Source: Akkermansiaceae bacterium
GTDB taxonomy: Bacteria; Verrucomicrobiota; Verrucomicrobiia; Verrucomicrobiales; Akkermansiaceae
DNA: 39,070 bases
NCBI GenBank assembly: GCA_015062045.1
Contig: SUVJ01000017.1
Span: forward strand, 1-39,070
Reading direction: 5' to 3'
Below the pieces are notes generated by a model, which worked only from the letters and a program-made list of their open reading frames with translations, was not told the DNA's origin and did no database searches. Position 1 is the stretch's first letter; each line of letters starts with the position of its first letter. Position numbers and translations under genes: made by a program. Positions 1 to 9,116 of the stretch are shown here, piece after piece.

Positions 1-92
1 AGTTCTGTGGGCATGCTGCAAGTTTCACCTGTGTCGGCAAGGACAAGTTGACTCACTAAAGTAAAGGCTGTAAAAACGGGGAGCAGTTTCAT
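1..92 (-). CDS. N-terminus of a secreted protein (truncated by window edge)
   Basis: Minus-strand ATG at 92 reads MKLLPVFTAFTLVSQLVLADTGETCSMPTE..., a signal-peptide-like start; TTGACA-17-CATATT promoter just upstream. Confidence 0.6.
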   Translation of the reverse strand, partial: MKLLPVFTAFTLVSQLVLADTGETCSMPTE

Positions 93-131
93 TACCGTAT
101 TAATATGCCCTAAGCGTTATGATCTGTCAAT

Positions 132-163
132 AAAAAAAAAGGCGGGCTCATGATGAACCCGCC
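132..163 (-). terminator. Rho-independent terminator of pgk
   Basis: Minus strand GGCGGGTTCATCATGAGCCCGCC followed by T9. Confidence 0.85.
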
Positions 164-189
164 GAATTTTGAATGTTATAGTTTTGAGA

Positions 190-1389
190 TTACTTCTCGC
201 TCAGGGAGCCGATGCCGGGCAGAACTTTGCCCTCAAGCAGCTCCAGAGATGCACCACCACCGGTGGAGCAGAAGGAAAGCTTGTCTGCTACCTTGAACTT
301 CTTGGCAGCCGTTACAGAGTCACCGCCACCCACAATGGAGATGCAGTCGGACTCTGCCAAGCACTCTGCAATAGCCTTGGTGCCCTTGGCGAAGGAGTCA
401 AGCTCAAACACACCCAGCGGACCATTCCACAGCACGGTCTTGGCACCGCGGATGATGTTGCAGAACTCCTCGATAGCTTTGTCGCCGATGTCGATGCCCA
501 TGCCACCCTCGGGAATCTCTGCGCCCTCTGCCCAAGGTGCGGTGCAGAAGGTCTCAGCACCCTCCTCAAACTTGAAGGAGTAGCGGGTGTCGGCAGGCAG
601 CACGAACTTAACGCCTTTGGCAGCAGCGTCTGCAAGAATCTCGTTGGCAAGGTCGAGCTTGTCGGCCTCAATCTTGGAGTTACCTACGTTCTTGCCCTGA
701 GCAGCCAGGAAGGTGTTGGCCATAGCACCGCCAATGATGAAGGTCTGGCTCTTCTCCATGAGCTTGGAGAGCACCTGAATCTTGTCGGAAACCTTAGCAC
801 CACCCATGATAACAACGAAGGGCTGGGCGGGGGTCTCAAGCTTGCCCTCAAGGTACTCCAGCTCGTGCTCGATGAGGAAGCCCATGGCACTCTTCTCAGC
901 ATAGTGAGTTACACCCTCGGTGGAGGCGTGAGCGCGGTGAGCGGAACCGAAAGCATCGTTCACATACAGCTTAGCATTGCCGAGCAGAGCCTTGGCAAAC
1001 TCGGGGTCGTTCTTCTTCTCCTTCTTGTCAAAGCGAACATTGTCCAGCAGCATGACATCGCCATCCTGCAAGGCAGCGCGAGCAGCTGTAGCAGCTTCAC
1101 CGATGGTCTCGGGAACGAATACCACGGGCTTGCCCAAGTGACCGGACAAACACTCGGCAGCGGCTTTCAGAGAGAACTCTGCCTGATAGCCCGTACCCTC
1201 GGGGCGACCCAGGTGAGAGCAAAGGACAAGGCGGGCACCATTCTCAAGCAGGTACTTGATGGTGGGCAGGGCAGCAACGATACGGGCATCGTTGGTGATT
1301 ACGCCATCCTTCATGGGAACATTGAAGTCCACGCGCATGAGGACTTCCTTACCGGCAACGTCGAGGTCGCGTACAGTCAGTTTAGCCAT
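190..1389 (-). CDS. pgk: Phosphoglycerate kinase
   Basis: MAKLTVRDLDVAGKEVLMRVDFNVPMKDG..., SHLGRPEG, VLWNGPLGVFE, STGGGASLELLEGK motifs; start placed at internal Met (1389) rather than 1482. Confidence 0.97.
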   Translation of the reverse strand: MAKLTVRDLDVAGKEVLMRVDFNVPMKDGVITNDARIVAALPTIKYLLENGARLVLCSHLGRPEGTGYQAEFSLKAAAECLSGHLGKPVVFVPETIGEAATAARAALQDGDVMLLDNVRFDKKEKKNDPEFAKALLGNAKLYVNDAFGSAHRAHASTEGVTHYAEKSAMGFLIEHELEYLEGKLETPAQPFVVIMGGAKVSDKIQVLSKLMEKSQTFIIGGAMANTFLAAQGKNVGNSKIEADKLDLANEILADAAAKGVKFVLPADTRYSFKFEEGAETFCTAPWAEGAEIPEGGMGIDIGDKAIEEFCNIIRGAKTVLWNGPLGVFELDSFAKGTKAIAECLAESDCISIVGGGDSVTAAKKFKVADKLSFCSTGGGASLELLEGKVLPGIGSLSEK

Positions 1390-1453
1390 AATGTTGATTC
1401 TATGTTTATGTTTGGAAAATGTTTTAACCGTGAGTATGCACTCAGGCGGGGCT

Positions 1454-1482
1454 ATTTTAACGAGTTGCAACGTGTTTTTCAA
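1454..1482 (-). promoter_or_regulatory. Sigma70-like promoter for pgk
   Basis: TTGAAA-17 nt-TAAAAT on minus strand. Confidence 0.5.
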
Positions 1483-1542
1483 GGCAAAATGCTTAGTAGG
1501 ACGCTAAAAATATCTAAATTTTCCAACAAACATAACCTTGGC

Positions 1543-1570
1543 TTGACAAATGAACGCTTTCAGGCATAAT
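1543..1570 (+). promoter_or_regulatory. Sigma70-like promoter for the 1605 gene
   Basis: TTGACA-16 nt-CATAAT. Confidence 0.5.
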
Positions 1571-1604
1571 CTCAGCATACCGACAAGCGGTAGCATATAT
1601 CACC

Positions 1605-2597
1605 ATGAAAAACATGTTCGGGCATATTATCCTCGGCTTAACGGCTCCGGTTGCTATGGCAACAACGGAGCAGGACACGGAGTTCGTATCTCTGTCTCCG
1701 TTATTGATGTATGTAGCAGACTATGAGAGTGCAGAGGCTATCGCGCCGAGGGTAGAAACTCTCATCAACGCCACCCCGAGGGAAAAGCTGGTGATAGATG
1801 ATTTTGACCGTAATCTGCTGGAGGCAACGGGGTGTTTCGGCTCCGTTAAACTCAGCAAAGTAATGGCTCCGTTTATTGTGCAGCCCCCCGCCGGTGATTT
1901 GCCGGAGATTGCGCAACACATGGGCTTGCTGCACGAAATGTGGAACATGTTTGATCAAATAACCCAAGCTTTGGAATTGATTAAAAGCCCGGAGGATGCT
2001 GAAATTGCAGCCAATATCTTGGAAAGCTTTAAGCCCTTTATGTACACGTGGTCTCAAGCCGTGGCAGAGGTGGAAGAACCACAGGATGAAATGGCCAGGC
2101 ACCGCCTGCGCATGGTGTATTTGGTGGAGACTCGCCCCAGAATCGGCAAGTTGCTCAACGCATGGGCCGATTTAGCATTGCGGAATCCCGAGTACTACAA
2201 CTCCCGCCGTTTGGTGGAGGGCTTGCAGGATGTATGTGACGTGCTGGAAAACATGGATATGGCGGCGGACCCGGATGTGATGCCCGCTTTGGCAACCACT
2301 ACCCGCAAATTAATCCCCTTGTTGCAACAATGGGTGGGTGTCATCAGTTTGGTGTATGATAAAGATTCTGCGGATGCCGCAGCGATTCAAATTGAACGCC
2401 TGCATGAGCAGATGCGCCTGGTGATGCAAGAGGCCGCTCTCTCCCGCGTGTATGAAAAAGATTTATTCAACGTTTCCCCTCGTTTTGAGGTGCAGGCCCA
2501 TATTTGCGACCGCATTATGCATTACCTGCTGGATGAGGTGAACCCACCGTGTTTTGGTTCCCAAAAACTTTTAAACGCTTTACAACACGAAGATTAA
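1605..2597 (+). CDS. Hypothetical secreted alpha-helical protein
   Basis: 330-aa ORF, signal-peptide-like N-terminus MKNMFGHIILGLTAPVAMATT; no family recognised. Confidence 0.75.
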   Translation: MKNMFGHIILGLTAPVAMATTEQDTEFVSLSPLLMYVADYESAEAIAPRVETLINATPREKLVIDDFDRNLLEATGCFGSVKLSKVMAPFIVQPPAGDLPEIAQHMGLLHEMWNMFDQITQALELIKSPEDAEIAANILESFKPFMYTWSQAVAEVEEPQDEMARHRLRMVYLVETRPRIGKLLNAWADLALRNPEYYNSRRLVEGLQDVCDVLENMDMAADPDVMPALATTTRKLIPLLQQWVGVISLVYDKDSADAAAIQIERLHEQMRLVMQEAALSRVYEKDLFNVSPRFEVQAHICDRIMHYLLDEVNPPCFGSQKLLNALQHED

Positions 2598-2603
2598 ACA
2601 GCC

Positions 2604-3803
2604 ATGAAACTACCTCTTATTTTAGCTTCTCTGTGCACCTTTACTTGTGCTGCAGAGCAAACACAACCGCAACCGCTTTTACCCCTGCCGGACTTTCATG
2701 AATCTTGGTCAGAGGCTGATAAAACAATGATCCACAGCTTTGTAAAAAGCATAGAGCAAACACTTTCAGAGCCTTCCTCCCTGCCACCAACAGAAAAAGA
2801 GTTGGAGAGATACTCGGCATTCAGAGCTGCGTTACATCTCGCCATTGCTACCGGAAAAGTTGCCCCCTCGTTCAAGGGGGATACCTTGGCTCGATGGGCT
2901 GCTGTGGTTGACTGTCACGAAGCTGTTAAGTTTTTTGTTGGACTAGGGGAGGACCCCCATGCCAGATACTACATTGAGGCTCTCGATCTTGAATCCGGGC
3001 TGGTGCAGGAGGTTATCTTTGCTAAGGGGCTTATTTGCCCGACATCCCTCTTATGCGATCGTGTGGCCTTGCTTAATTGGCTGAAAGATAAAGGGTGGGA
3101 TCCCGCAAAAGATGCCGAATTGATTGAGCATGCAGTTGCGGTTGCTCTGATGGCAGAGAATCAGGACATGAGTGAGCTCTTGGACTGGTTTTATGCTCAG
3201 GGATTAGAATTGACTCAAGAGCGAAAGGATTTACTGCATCAGAGCATTATAGTAGCTCAAGGAGGATTATCCACCTTGAAGCGACTTGTAGAGCAGGGGG
3301 ATATCAAGCTGAATGAGCCTATCAATGATTTATTGCCTCTTCAGATTGTTTGCTCCTGGCACATTATGGACAAAGCTATTAATCTTGACAATTTGGAGTA
3401 TTTGTTGCAGGCCGGGGCAGACCCCAACCTTATTATGGGATACGATGATGAGGAGGACGACGGGGAATACAATCAAGAAGGGTACGAGGAGGATGATCTC
3501 CCGCGGGACGATATGAAGGGGTTCTCTACCCCTATCGAGATTATTTTTGACGATTATCGTTTTCATGAAGAATGGAATGATGCAGATAAAGTTGCCTGCA
3601 AAAAAGCTCTGCATTTCCAAGCTGCTGTAGATTTGCTGCTGATGTATGGCGCAGAGCTCGACATCGAGGAAGATGAACATGATGACGAGGCGGTGGAGTC
3701 CCCCGTTTACAACGAGGTCAGAAAACGCCTCAACATGAGCCATGAGGAGCTGGAGGCTGATTACTTGCGCATCAGAGAGCTCCTGAAGTCAGGCAATTAT
3801 TAA
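2604..3803 (+). CDS. Secreted ankyrin-repeat-like protein
   Basis: 399-aa ORF with signal peptide; NLEYLLQAGADPNLI and AAVDLLLMYGAELDI resemble ankyrin repeats; 6 nt after previous ORF. Confidence 0.7.
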   Translation: MKLPLILASLCTFTCAAEQTQPQPLLPLPDFHESWSEADKTMIHSFVKSIEQTLSEPSSLPPTEKELERYSAFRAALHLAIATGKVAPSFKGDTLARWAAVVDCHEAVKFFVGLGEDPHARYYIEALDLESGLVQEVIFAKGLICPTSLLCDRVALLNWLKDKGWDPAKDAELIEHAVAVALMAENQDMSELLDWFYAQGLELTQERKDLLHQSIIVAQGGLSTLKRLVEQGDIKLNEPINDLLPLQIVCSWHIMDKAINLDNLEYLLQAGADPNLIMGYDDEEDDGEYNQEGYEEDDLPRDDMKGFSTPIEIIFDDYRFHEEWNDADKVACKKALHFQAAVDLLLMYGAELDIEEDEHDDEAVESPVYNEVRKRLNMSHEELEADYLRIRELLKSGNY

Positions 3804-3811
3804 GCTAAAAA

Positions 3812-3835
3812 GCCACTGCCGTGATAAGCAGTGGC
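3812..3835 (+). repeat. Hairpin GCCACTGC-CGTGATAA-GCAGTGGC, copy 1
   Basis: 8-bp perfect stem directly after the stop codon of 2604..3803; identical 24-mer at 6681-6704. Confidence 0.8.
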
Positions 3836-4016
3836 GTCACCTTGAGTATTATAAACATTTGGAGACCTACAAATAATGGGGCTCCCCACCCCTTGCTTCA
3901 TGTTTTTTTGAAGTATCTACCCTTGAACGGGGCTTAATTAAACGCCTCGCAGTCCCCCCAAAAATGCTTTGAAGGGTTTCTCGCGATTCTCAATTGTACT
4001 TCACAAGCCCCCTTGT

Positions 4017-4267
4017 GGGGCGAAATAACATAGGCAGGGGCGTAAGCCCCTGCTCATGGCCCAAAACAAACGCGAGCCCGAGGAGCGTAGCGACGAGGCC
4101 GACAGGTGGGCATAGCGTAGGGCATGAGCCCGGAGCGGTGTGTGGCTCGGGGTTTACACCCCTCGGGTAGATTGTGTCGACCTCCTCGCGTTGCTCGTCG
4201 GGCTCTATATTATTTTTTCGGTCAGCAGGGCGTGCACGCTTGACCACCTGCCTATGCTATTTTGTCC
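4017..4267. repeat. Long imperfect inverted repeat with nested hairpins
   Basis: AAATAACATAGGCAGG (left) matches the reverse complement of CCTGCCTATGCTATTT (right); GAGCCCGAGGAGCGTAGCGACGAGGCCGAC matches the reverse complement of GTCGACCTCCTCGCGTTGCTCGTCGGGCTC at about 24/30; nested GCAGGGGC-GTAA-GCCCCTGC at 4034-4053. Confidence 0.75.
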
Positions 4268-4361
4268 CGTCGCAGTGGCTTTGCTTACTTCGTATTTTGC
4301 ATTTCACATTTCGTGCTTTCTATTTGTCATATTACTGCAAGTTCCCTCGCGTAAGGTGTAT

Positions 4362-4380
4362 ATCTCATTTTGAATGAGAT
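4362..4380. repeat. Palindrome ATCTCATT-TTG-AATGAGAT
   Basis: 8-bp perfect inverted repeat; core is the reverse complement of the core at 4509-4527. Confidence 0.75.
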
Positions 4381-4508
4381 GTACAGCCTAAATTTTCAAA
4401 AATTACTAAAAATCAAAGTTTTATATTATACTGTTGTTATAGGAAATGCTAATTTTTCGCATATAATCTCCATATTTAACCCTTTGAATAACAGATATTA
4501 AACAGTTA

Positions 4509-4527
4509 AGCTCATTCAAAATGAGCT
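4509..4527. repeat. Palindrome AGCTCATT-CAA-AATGAGCT
   Basis: 8-bp perfect inverted repeat about 70 nt upstream of the PEP-CTERM gene start. Confidence 0.75.
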
Positions 4528-4595
4528 ATATTGTGGCCGTTACAGTTACCAAGAAAACGACTGTTGACAACTAAACAACTATATATTAAGAGATT

Positions 4596-6509
4596 ATGAA
4601 ATTACATTTACACAAAGCACTTTTCGCTGCCGTATTAGCGGCCTTTTCGTCCGAGGCTATGGCTGCCGTGACGCAGGCAACCTTGACCGCGGATTCCATT
4701 GAAACATCTCAAACGGGTGAAAAGTATTTTAACCTGGGTACGTGTACAAATGAAACAGACTATACCAATTACACTTGGCTGGGTAATTTGACCGTAGGCA
4801 GCACGGAAGGTTCTGCCGGCACTGTGGAAAAAGTTGGAGCCTTTGATTCAGCCGGTGAAATGATTCAGCCCAACGGAATGACCACGGTAACGAATCATCT
4901 TAATGTTACGGGAGATGTCACCGTGCAAGGTGAAGGACAGCTCATTTTAGGTGGTCACGGGCGTAAGTGGACAAATCCATATATAAAAGATTACGGAAAA
5001 TACATGGGGTTGGAGGCCAATTCTCTGACCGTTAGCGGGGGGCTTGTGGATGTTACCAAATTGTCTGTAAGCGTGCTCAATGTAACAGGGGGTAAAGTTA
5101 ATATCATGAATACACCCGGTTGTGCTACGCTGGGGAGCGGTACGTTAGGTTCCGATACAAATAATAATCAAACCCATATTAAAAGCAGTATTGTATTGGC
5201 GGGGGGTGATTTGTGTATAGGCAATGCGGATGCCTCTTATGCTAAAACTGAAGGTGGTGTGCGTCAACATGCTTTTGGAACAACAAACGGAAGCTTCAGC
5301 CTTGTGCAGACCGGTGGTAATATGACTGTATATGGCAATGTGGCTACGTTACCTACTGCTACCATTACGCAAACTGCAAATGCCGGTGATTTGATATTCC
5401 GTGATACGCTTTACATTACGCAGGGGAGTAAAACTACTACCAGCATTACGCAAGAATCAGACACCGCAAAACTGGTAATTGGCAAGATAGAGATACAGAG
5501 CTATGCAACGGAAAGTCATTCCGTAAATTTCAATCAAAGCGGCGAGGGGTTAATTCAATTGGCCTATGGTACTATTTCAAGCAGTGACAATGGTGCACGC
5601 AACATTAATTTTAACCAATCCGGAGGTGGAGATATTGTTATAGGCGGTGGGCATGATACAGAGCTTGTCGGAGAGTTGCCGACCGGCTATCAGTTAGCAA
5701 GTTTTGATTCCTCCAACACCACATACAATATCGAGCAAAGCGACAAAGGCGGTAGTGTTGTGCTTGAAAGCAATGCCTCGATAAAAGCTAACCGAGTACA
5801 GCAAAGCACAACCGCTGCCGAATTTACGGTAAAGAGCGGGGCGGAGCTTTCTGTTAACAGCATGAAAACGCAGGGTACTGTTGACAATGCAGGTACGGTA
5901 AAAGTGGGGGCATTAGAGGTCTCCGACGGAGTATTTAATAATACCGGCACGGTAGAGGCCTTGGCCGACTCCGATGCCATGCTGCAAACCATCATCGTAT
6001 CCGGGCCGGGTGAGTACCAAAACTTCGGCACCACAGAGTTGGGGATTCTCGTTGAAAACGGCGGCAGTGTCACTTTGGGGGCGGATAGCAGTGTTGGCTC
6101 CATAGAAATGAATAATGGTAACATTACGGTAGAGGGTAACAGCACCACAGGCAGCCTCACATTGAATGGTGGCACCATTACTTTTGAAAACAACGCCGCC
6201 ATTACCCTGCAACAGGGGGCAGAGGTATCTCTGTTGGGGGTAGATATTGTGATTAGCGTATCGTCCGATACCTTGGCGGATCTTGCAAACGGATTCTCCT
6301 ATCAACTCTTTACGAATGGCACGGATACAACGATGCTTGATAATAGCCAAATTACATTCACGGATGGCAAAGAAAGCATTCAAGCCGTAGTAAACGGTAC
6401 TGTTAACGGTGGTAATGTGACCGTTAACCAAGTTATCCCCGAGCCGACTACAGCAACGTTGAGTCTGCTGGCCCTGGCTGCTCTTGCCGCCCGCCGTCGG
6501 CGTAAGTAA
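4596..6509 (+). CDS. PEP-CTERM sorting-domain protein, repetitive beta-helix/autotransporter-like passenger
   Basis: Signal peptide MKLHLHKALFAAVLAAFSSEAMA; Asn/Gly/Thr-rich repeats (VNFNQSGEG, INFNQSGGG); C-terminus VIPEPTTATLSLLALAALAARRRRK. Confidence 0.92.
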   Translation: MKLHLHKALFAAVLAAFSSEAMAAVTQATLTADSIETSQTGEKYFNLGTCTNETDYTNYTWLGNLTVGSTEGSAGTVEKVGAFDSAGEMIQPNGMTTVTNHLNVTGDVTVQGEGQLILGGHGRKWTNPYIKDYGKYMGLEANSLTVSGGLVDVTKLSVSVLNVTGGKVNIMNTPGCATLGSGTLGSDTNNNQTHIKSSIVLAGGDLCIGNADASYAKTEGGVRQHAFGTTNGSFSLVQTGGNMTVYGNVATLPTATITQTANAGDLIFRDTLYITQGSKTTTSITQESDTAKLVIGKIEIQSYATESHSVNFNQSGEGLIQLAYGTISSSDNGARNINFNQSGGGDIVIGGGHDTELVGELPTGYQLASFDSSNTTYNIEQSDKGGSVVLESNASIKANRVQQSTTAAEFTVKSGAELSVNSMKTQGTVDNAGTVKVGALEVSDGVFNNTGTVEALADSDAMLQTIIVSGPGEYQNFGTTELGILVENGGSVTLGADSSVGSIEMNNGNITVEGNSTTGSLTLNGGTITFENNAAITLQQGAEVSLLGVDIVISVSSDTLADLANGFSYQLFTNGTDTTMLDNSQITFTDGKESIQAVVNGTVNGGNVTVNQVIPEPTTATLSLLALAALAARRRRK

Positions 6510-6555
6510 TGCCCCGAAAAAGTTTCCCGATGAGTAATCGGTAAATGTAATTCAG

Positions 6556-6585
6556 CCGTCACCGAGCAATCGGTGACGGTTTTTT
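6556..6585 (+). terminator. Rho-independent terminator of the PEP-CTERM gene
   Basis: CCGTCACCGA-GCAA-TCGGTGACGG followed by T6; perfect 10-bp stem. Confidence 0.92.
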
Positions 6586-6673
6586 GAGTAATCGCAAACA
6601 CGGGTAGGGGGCAACAAAGTGCGGAGTATTTTATCTGCCTTTAATTGAGCCGGAGTCTCTTTAATTTTTTTTC

Positions 6674-6710
6674 AAAAAAAGCCACTGCCGTGATAAGCAG
6701 TGGCCTTTTT
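6674..6710. terminator. Bidirectional terminator, hairpin copy 2
   Basis: A7-GCCACTGC-CGTGATAA-GCAGTGGC-CT5 between convergent genes; hairpin identical to 3812-3835. Confidence 0.8.
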
Positions 6711-6735
6711 GTATTAACTTGCAGAGGGGGTGGGC

Positions 6736-8928
6736 TTAGTCCTCGTATACCTCTTTAATACGCTCAATAAGAGCGAAGGCATGGCTGACCATGGCGCGGG
6801 TTTCATTGAGCAGGGTAAGGTAAAGAATACCGTTACGCATGCTGCTTTCATCTACATCGCCATGCATGAGGTGGCGGGTAATGCACTCGCCGAAGTCGTC
6901 CCCCAGTTGATAACGGCCCTCCAGCTTGGTTTCAACACCGGAGTAATCTTTGGCGTTGAGCATATCTATCAACCCGGGATAGAATTGACTGATTTTTTCA
7001 GTAAGCCAGAGTAAATCTTTACCTTGGGCCTCTTCAAGCCCGGCGTGGAAGTTATCAATATGATTGAAGGCGGCTTTAACAATGGTGAATAAACGCTCTG
7101 CCGTGTTGGCAGAAATCTCTGTAATACGGAAGATGAGCTGCCCGCGGTCTGCCAGCTCCTTGGGAATACCGGCCAAGGCCGGCAATACCTCGTTTTCGCG
7201 CACCACTTCTATGTCACGCTTAATGGAGCGAGCCTTCTTCTTAAGGCGGCTCAGGGCCTCCAAGTCCTCTTTAAGGAGCGCAGGTACCATGGCTTTATAA
7301 ATACCAATCATGCGGCCGAGCCTACCGGCTGCGGTGGTAGCAAACTCGTGCATGCCGGATTCCTTGCTCACATCCACAATGGTGTAGTTTTCCTTATGCA
7401 GCTTGGTAAAGAAGGTTGATTTGATGAGGAGGAATGCAGCAATGGTCATCATGATGATGATACCCCACAAACCGCCATAGCCCATGATGAGAGCCACAGC
7501 CATGGCTGCCAGTGTAGCGGCAATGGCTGTAATCAACCAACCGCCGATAACGGTAAGCACACCGGTAATGCGGTACACGGCACTGTCTCTGCCCCAAGCC
7601 TTATCTGCTAAGGAGCTACCCATGGATACCATAAAGATAACATAAGTGGTGGACAGCGGTAAGCCTAAATCCGTACCCACCGAGATGAGGAGAGCCGCCA
7701 AGGTCAGATTGACGGAGGCGCGTATCATATCATAGTTTGCGCCGGTTTCTTCCTCCGGGGTAAGGGGGAGGAATCTTTTGCTGACAAAATCAGCAATTTT
7801 CTTGGGTGTAATACGTTCAATAAAGCGAGCGGTATTAATGGTATAGCGCACCAACATGCGAGCAGGCTTACTGGAGCCGAAACGCTCTTTGCCGGTATTG
7901 GAGGAAGAGAGTTTGAGCTCGGTCTCCGTAACCTTACGTGCTTTTTTGGACAGGAAAAGAGCAGCCACCATAATAGCCCCGGAGGCTAAAAGGTAAGAGA
8001 GACTGGCGGCAGCACCATCCCCGGCCAAGATTTGCCCCATGTTGGTATCAACCGTAATGCCGGGGGTAAAGAGCGCATCCTTAGAGGCCATGAACACGCC
8101 GATGAAGTTTACCATATCGTTACCGGCAAAGGCCAAGGCAAGAGCCCCCGTACCGGCTAACACGGCTATACGCAGAGTATTGATTTTAAATATGTATTGC
8201 AGTAAAGCCGAAAAAACGGTCCACACCAGGAGCATAACCGCAACAATTCCCCAAATGCTGAATTGATCGGTAATTGCTGCAATATCACTTTTGAAAACGC
8301 TACCCTTAAGGCCTTTGAAGATAATGAAATAGCTGATAGCCGTAAAGGCTAATGCACACCACAACGGGCCGATATAGCGGTATGCCTTGCCGAAGCGGAA
8401 ACTGAAGATGAGGCGAGCAATCCACATAACGATTGTGCCCACCACAAATGCTATGGCCACAGAGGCAAAAATGGCCAATATCATGGTAAGGCACTTCTCC
8501 TCGTTAATATAGTCAAGCAGGGGGCAGGTAAGGAAATGCCCACTGCTGAAAATTGCCATACCTATACCGGCACCCAATAAGGAGAACACCAATGCTACCG
8601 TGGTGGATGTGGGTAAACCCAGCGTGTTAAAGGTATCAAGCAATATGATATTGGCCACCATCACAGCAAGATACAACAACATAACCTGGTGAAAATTGAA
8701 CATATCAGGCTCAATAACACCGTTTCTGGCTACGGCCATCATGCCGCTGGAGAAACATGCACCTAAAATAACACCCACAGCCGCCACGGCCACAGCTTGA
8801 TTATAGGTACCCGACCCGGAGCCGATGGAGGAATTCAGGAAATTGCAGGCATCGTTACTGACACCGACAATAAGCCCGAACACGGAGAGTACTGCAATAA
8901 GGCCGAAAATGATGTAATATATTTCCAT
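6736..8928 (-). CDS. PiT-family inorganic phosphate transporter with C-terminal PhoU/DUF47-like domain
   Basis: VGVSNDACNFLNSSIGSGSGT and AGNDMVNFIGV motifs, GLPLSTTYVIFMVSMGSSLADKAWG; about 180-aa helical PhoU-like tail. Confidence 0.9.
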   Translation of the reverse strand: MEIYYIIFGLIAVLSVFGLIVGVSNDACNFLNSSIGSGSGTYNQAVAVAAVGVILGACFSSGMMAVARNGVIEPDMFNFHQVMLLYLAVMVANIILLDTFNTLGLPTSTTVALVFSLLGAGIGMAIFSSGHFLTCPLLDYINEEKCLTMILAIFASVAIAFVVGTIVMWIARLIFSFRFGKAYRYIGPLWCALAFTAISYFIIFKGLKGSVFKSDIAAITDQFSIWGIVAVMLLVWTVFSALLQYIFKINTLRIAVLAGTGALALAFAGNDMVNFIGVFMASKDALFTPGITVDTNMGQILAGDGAAASLSYLLASGAIMVAALFLSKKARKVTETELKLSSSNTGKERFGSSKPARMLVRYTINTARFIERITPKKIADFVSKRFLPLTPEEETGANYDMIRASVNLTLAALLISVGTDLGLPLSTTYVIFMVSMGSSLADKAWGRDSAVYRITGVLTVIGGWLITAIAATLAAMAVALIMGYGGLWGIIIMMTIAAFLLIKSTFFTKLHKENYTIVDVSKESGMHEFATTAAGRLGRMIGIYKAMVPALLKEDLEALSRLKKKARSIKRDIEVVRENEVLPALAGIPKELADRGQLIFRITEISANTAERLFTIVKAAFNHIDNFHAGLEEAQGKDLLWLTEKISQFYPGLIDMLNAKDYSGVETKLEGRYQLGDDFGECITRHLMHGDVDESSMRNGILYLTLLNETRAMVSHAFALIERIKEVYED

Positions 8929-8941
8929 GGTCTACGCAGCT

Positions 8942-8970
8942 GTTCTACCATGAATTACCCATAAAGACAA
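8942..8970 (-). promoter_or_regulatory. Sigma70-like promoter for the PiT gene
   Basis: TTGTCT-17 nt-TAGAAC on minus strand; -10 ends 13 nt from the ATG. Confidence 0.5.
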
Positions 8971-9052
8971 GGAAAATTGTATTTTTACCGGCATTTTTAT
9001 GCTCCGCATTTTTTCACTGCTTTCAAAAATGAAATGCAGACAACATAGAAGC

Positions 9053-9081
9053 TTGACACTTTGAGGCTCGTGTATAATAAT
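9053..9081 (+). promoter_or_regulatory. Sigma70-like promoter for the 9117 gene cluster
   Basis: TTGACA-17 nt-AATAAT (overlapping TATAATAAT). Confidence 0.5.
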
Positions 9082-9116
9082 CTCTCAAGTAATCAGCCAA
9101 AGTTCCCTGTTATACA

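Noticed and set aside
169-1569. 466-aa plus-strand ORF antisense to pgk
   Set aside because: Codon-mirror artefact of the highly conserved pgk gene; no recognisable protein and no plausible promoter context.
3990-4373. Overlapping ORFs of 85, 77 and 67 aa in the inverted-repeat region
   Set aside because: Their similarity (LPMLF.P in both directions) is explained by the inverted repeat; low-quality composition, treated as non-coding.
4564-4587. TTGACA...TATATT as a sigma70 promoter for the PEP-CTERM gene
   Set aside because: Spacer is only 12 nt, so the -35/-10 pair is not convincing, although TATATT close to the ATG is noted.
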